Of a DNA stretch of 8,339 nt, positions 5,859 to 8,339 are shown one piece after another (position 1 is the first letter of the stretch; every line of letters starts with the position of its first letter). The stretch spans positions 29,619 to 37,957 of the forward strand of contig DBWO01000002.1 of the NCBI GenBank assembly GCA_002309055.1, in the 5' to 3' direction. The notes under the pieces were generated by a model. It saw nothing but the letters and a program-made list of their open reading frames with translations, was not told where the DNA came from and ran no database searches. Both the position numbers and the translations under genes were made by a program. The DNA comes from Ruminococcaceae bacterium UBA1236 (GTDB taxonomy: Bacteria > Bacillota > Clostridia > Oscillospirales > Acutalibacteraceae).

Positions 5859-7235
5859 TTACCGTGCGTCTTTCAGCACAAGCGCCTGTCCGGGCTTAAC
5901 ATCAATGCTGATTTTTCCGTCTTTGATTTCCGCTGTGCCGAGGTATCCGTTGCCCTCGGGCGTAATTTCAAACACTTCGCAGTTTCCAAAAGCGGCGTCC
6001 GGGATATTCCACTCGCCGGATTTGCCGTTTTCGGAATAAGCAATAAAGGTTTTGCATTCCTTATCGAGCGGCAGCAGCACGTCGCCGCCCTGTTTTATAG
6101 CGATGTCGTCCTTGTATATGCTTTCGGTTTCGCCGTCGCTGACAATATTTCCGGAGAAATAAACTTTGTAGTTTTCGCCGTTTTCCTCATATCTTAATCT
6201 GTCATACCGGTTGAGATAGAAATACGGGAGCTGAAGTGTGCAGAACTGACGGATAAACTCGGGGGCCCAGTCAGCGGCTTTGTTGCCGTATTTTCTCCAG
6301 ATTTCCTCGCCGTGCATCGCGCCGTAAAAAGCGGAAAGCAGGCTCGGCACATTGAGGTGACCGCTGTATAGCGAGGGCGGCACATCCATGCAGTCCTGCA
6401 CGGTCATTCCGCTTGTCCACCAGGAGGCCGGCATTCTGCCGAGAAGGCGAATCGGAGCGTCCTCAAATTTTCCGAAGGGCAGAGGATTTACATATTTACC
6501 GTAAAGCTTCCGTATGGGGTGCTCGGGTGAATCGGCTCTCCATTCGAGCTCGCGGTAGGTGTATTCGGTGGTAACGTCGATACCGAGGGACTGAATGTAA
6601 TCCAGCATCTTGTTTCTCGCTTCGTCCTCGTCCTCAACGCTTGTATATGGGTTTATGCTCTGCGCTATGCAGAAGTTATCCAGGTGAACAGTGCCTGCCT
6701 CCCGCACGGGAGTAACTTCGCAGAAACGGTCCCAGTTCTTTTTGAAAAGGCCGCTTTCATAGTAGCCCTTGTATGAAACCTTATAAGCGTCTCTGCCGTT
6801 GAAAATCTCAATAACTGCGGGGTTCCCGTCAGCGTCCTTTACAACGGCGTTGCCTTTGACAAGCTCCGGGAAGCAGGGAGTGTCGCCGTAAGCGTCGGCG
6901 AGATTGCCGTGAAAGCTGACTACGGTGTTATATTTTTTCGCCTCTTCAAACAGCCACCACAGGCTCTTTCGCGCGGATTCGCCGGGGCGCTTGAGGGCTT
7001 CGTTCACAACCTCCATCTCGGGGTAGCAGTCATCGTGCCCCAGGCCCTGCCAGCCGACAAGGTAAACGATTTTTTTGATTCCCTGAGTGAGATTATCCAT
7101 AACCCTTATATTTTCGAGCACCTGCTCAAAGGTTACGTAAACAATTGAGCGGTTATTCGGAAAATCCGGATCCGCAAGATACATCTTGAGCCACATCGTT
7201 TGGGAATAATCATAATTCCAGTTGTATTTATCCAT
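5859..7235 (-). CDS. Compact GH101-like glycoside hydrolase (endo-alpha-N-acetylgalactosaminidase-related), no signal peptide
   Basis: The 458-residue protein has a (beta/alpha)8 glycosidase pattern that I match by memory to GH101, which releases core-1 disaccharide from mucin-type O-glycans. GWQGLGHDD (61-69) corresponds to the GYQxEGHDS block of bifidobacterial GH101, SFHGNLADAY (107-116) to its HIN segment, VHLDNF (183-188) to the strand carrying the nucleophile (candidate Asp-186) and VTTEYTYRE (221-229) to the strand carrying the acid/base (candidate Glu-224). Residues 355-458 look like a C-terminal beta-sandwich. Classical GH101 enzymes exceed 1,000 residues and are secreted; this one starts MDKYNWNYDY with no signal peptide, so it may act inside the cell on imported glycans. 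GGAGG seven bases before ATG 7235 supports the start. It heads the minus-strand run and has its own promoter. A GH129-like or unclassified activity is possible. Confidence 0.7.
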   Translation of the reverse strand: MDKYNWNYDYSQTMWLKMYLADPDFPNNRSIVYVTFEQVLENIRVMDNLTQGIKKIVYLVGWQGLGHDDCYPEMEVVNEALKRPGESARKSLWWLFEEAKKYNTVVSFHGNLADAYGDTPCFPELVKGNAVVKDADGNPAVIEIFNGRDAYKVSYKGYYESGLFKKNWDRFCEVTPVREAGTVHLDNFCIAQSINPYTSVEDEDEARNKMLDYIQSLGIDVTTEYTYRELEWRADSPEHPIRKLYGKYVNPLPFGKFEDAPIRLLGRMPASWWTSGMTVQDCMDVPPSLYSGHLNVPSLLSAFYGAMHGEEIWRKYGNKAADWAPEFIRQFCTLQLPYFYLNRYDRLRYEENGENYKVYFSGNIVSDGETESIYKDDIAIKQGGDVLLPLDKECKTFIAYSENGKSGEWNIPDAAFGNCEVFEITPEGNGYLGTAEIKDGKISIDVKPGQALVLKDAR

Positions 7236-7272
7236 TTAACGCCCTCCGTCCCGTTATACTGTTCCAAAGCAA

Positions 7273-7301
7273 ATTATAAACCACGCCCGTAAAAAAGTAA
7301 A
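7273..7301 (-). promoter_or_regulatory. Predicted sigma-A promoter of the GH101-like/NERD/carboxypeptidase operon
   Basis: On the minus strand a perfect TATAAT (7273-7278) lies 17 bases downstream of TTTACT (7296-7301, a weak -35). Transcription would begin near 7266, leaving a leader of about 31 bases that contains the GGAGGG ribosome site (7242-7247). No further promoter was recognised in the 43- and 13-base gaps of the downstream genes. Confidence 0.6.
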
Positions 7302-7368
7302 GAAAAACTAAGCAAGTGAGTATGCTTTTTTACACAAGAATTTACCCGATTTTTCTATGCTGTTTTTC

Positions 7369-7397
7369 TTGATTTCATTCCTCTTTTTTAGTAAAAT
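7369..7397 (+). promoter_or_regulatory. Predicted sigma-A promoter of the phosphoesterase gene
   Basis: TTGATT (7369-7374), a 17-base spacer and TAAAAT (7392-7397) precede the phosphoesterase. The predicted start near 7404 gives a leader of about 40 bases with GGAG at 7433-7436. The remainder of the AT-rich intergenic region 7236-7443 shows no convincing hairpin, riboswitch or repeat. Confidence 0.65.
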
Positions 7398-7443
7398 ATT
7401 TTTATCAGTTCGTTAAGACAGCAATTCGGATTGGAGTGCTTTG

Positions 7444-8339
7444 ATGAATCCTGTTAAGTTTTATCTTGTTACGGATACTCACTGTTTCAAATACAGCCTC
7501 GGCGCATACGGCGATGAATACGAGGAATTTATGGACAGTGAGCAGAAATGTTTTGCCGAAACGCAGGCAATAAACGAGGCGGTCTTTGACTGGCTTGCCG
7601 GCGCGGATGAAGCGGACACCGTGCTCATCGCGGGTGATCTGTCATTCTGGGGCGAGAAAGAAAGCCACGAGCTTTTCACCGGTTTGCTCAGAAAGCTCAG
7701 GGAAAGCGGCAAGCGCGTATTTGTTGTTACCGCCGGCCACGATTTCAATGACGCGCCTTTTTGCTTTACGGAAAACGGCAGAGGTACCGTTGAGGGCGTT
7801 AAATTCACCGACCTTTACGGCTATTACAAAGATTTCGGCTACGATGACGCCGTCGCTTTTAACCGCGAGCATCTCTCCTATGTTGCCGAGCTTTCGGATG
7901 ATGTGCGCCTGCTCGTTATCTGCAACGATATTGACGGCGTAAAGCATATCACATACGACGATGAATTTCTCGGCTGGATTGAGGCGCAGGCAAAGCAGGC
8001 GCAGGCGGACGGCAAAATGATGATTGCCATGGAGCACTATCCTGTGCTGCCCGGTCAGCCGGTACTCGCCCTCATAGGCGACGCAAGGCAGGCGGAGAGC
8101 CAAAAGCTGATTGACACTCTTGCCGATAACGGCGTGCATATCATTTTCACAGGTCACATGCATAACCAGAGTATAAATGTCGTTGAAACGGCAAAGGGCA
8201 ACAAGTTCTATGATGTCTGCACCGGCTCTGCGATAGGATGGCCCGCGTTTATGAGGCATGTTACGATTAAAGACGAGGATACGGTTGAGATAAAGAGCAT
8301 TCCCATACCCGAATTTGAATGGGATAAAAAAGGTCTCTC
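7444..8339 (+). CDS. Calcineurin-like metallophosphoesterase, variant metal motif (3' end outside window)
   Basis: The visible 298 residues belong to the Metallophos fold (PF00149), which hydrolyses phosphomono- or diesters with two metal ions. Motifs appear in order: TDTH 10-13 (Asp-11, His-13), AGDLSFWG 63-70 (Asp-65), TAGHDF 96-101 where most members have GNHD, a single His in AMEHYP (about residue 199), and TGHMHNQ near residue 239 (GHxH). The Asn that normally bridges the metals is therefore replaced by Gly-98, while His-99 and Asp-100 remain. GGAG (7433-7436) is seven bases before ATG 7444. There is no signal peptide or membrane segment at the N-terminus, so a cytoplasmic location is likely. 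The substrate cannot be inferred and the neighbours give no hint. The reading frame is still open at the window edge. Confidence 0.88.
   Translation, partial: MNPVKFYLVTDTHCFKYSLGAYGDEYEEFMDSEQKCFAETQAINEAVFDWLAGADEADTVLIAGDLSFWGEKESHELFTGLLRKLRESGKRVFVVTAGHDFNDAPFCFTENGRGTVEGVKFTDLYGYYKDFGYDDAVAFNREHLSYVAELSDDVRLLVICNDIDGVKHITYDDEFLGWIEAQAKQAQADGKMMIAMEHYPVLPGQPVLALIGDARQAESQKLIDTLADNGVHIIFTGHMHNQSINVVETAKGNKFYDVCTGSAIGWPAFMRHVTIKDEDTVEIKSIPIPEFEWDKKGL

Noticed and set aside
5668..6197. Plus-strand frames overlapping the NERD and GH101-like genes
   Set aside because: They cross the boundary between two well-supported minus-strand genes and have no domain signal or ribosome site.
7307..7330. 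Short hairpin AAGCA/TGCTT followed by T residues between the divergent promoters
   Set aside because: The stem is only five base pairs with an eight-base loop and AT-rich surroundings, too weak for a terminator or operator call.
7642..8259. A 205-codon open frame on the minus strand, antisense to the phosphoesterase
   Set aside because: It lies wholly opposite a gene with clear motifs and its translation is Cys/Arg/Val-rich with no recognisable domain. High-GC third positions on the plus strand create such frames.

Overview
The window looks like chromosome from an anaerobic gut-type Firmicute, most likely a Clostridia member near the Oscillospiraceae/Ruminococcaceae. This is inferred from moderate GC (about 50-60% in most genes), strong AAGGAG/GGAGG ribosome sites, short 5' leaders behind TTGnnn-17-TAAAAT promoters, TAA stops throughout, and secreted proteins carrying short Phe-rich amphipathic segments. 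There is no rRNA, tRNA, CRISPR array, insertion sequence or integrase.

Left block (1-4040): two divergent genes share a 156-base intergenic region. On the minus strand (1664 down past base 1) is a signal-peptide protein that joins a ComEC-like metallo-beta-lactamase domain to a xylose-isomerase-like TIM barrel in one frame; its C-terminus lies outside the window. On the plus strand (1821-4040) is a secreted SGNH/SASA-family carbohydrate esterase of the sialate O-acetylesterase type, with a C-terminal beta-sandwich-like region and a Phe-rich tail. A convincing promoter can be read for each.

Middle block (4041-7235): a hairpin terminator separates the esterase from a convergent three-gene minus-strand run. 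In transcription order this is a compact GH101-like glycoside hydrolase without a signal peptide (7235-5859), an AT-richer NERD-domain protein with a topoisomerase-type zinc finger (5815-4844), and a lipoprotein D,D-carboxypeptidase of the VanY/M15B family (4830-4111). Gaps of 43 and 13 bases, each holding a ribosome site, suggest cotranscription.

Right block (7236-8339): a 208-base intergenic region carries a second pair of divergent promoters. It is followed by a plus-strand calcineurin-like phosphoesterase that runs off the right end and lacks the usual Asn of the GNHD metal motif.

Taken together, the esterase and the GH101-like hydrolase hint at use of host O-glycans (mucin), and the carboxypeptidase at wall peptide trimming. 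The links between the genes are inference: no transporter, regulator or binding protein is visible. The observations most worth following are the secreted MBL-TIM fusion, the Phe-rich segments shared by two secreted neighbours, the altered metal motif of the phosphoesterase, and the low-GC NERD gene inside an otherwise higher-GC operon. No clearly new multi-gene system could be demonstrated.
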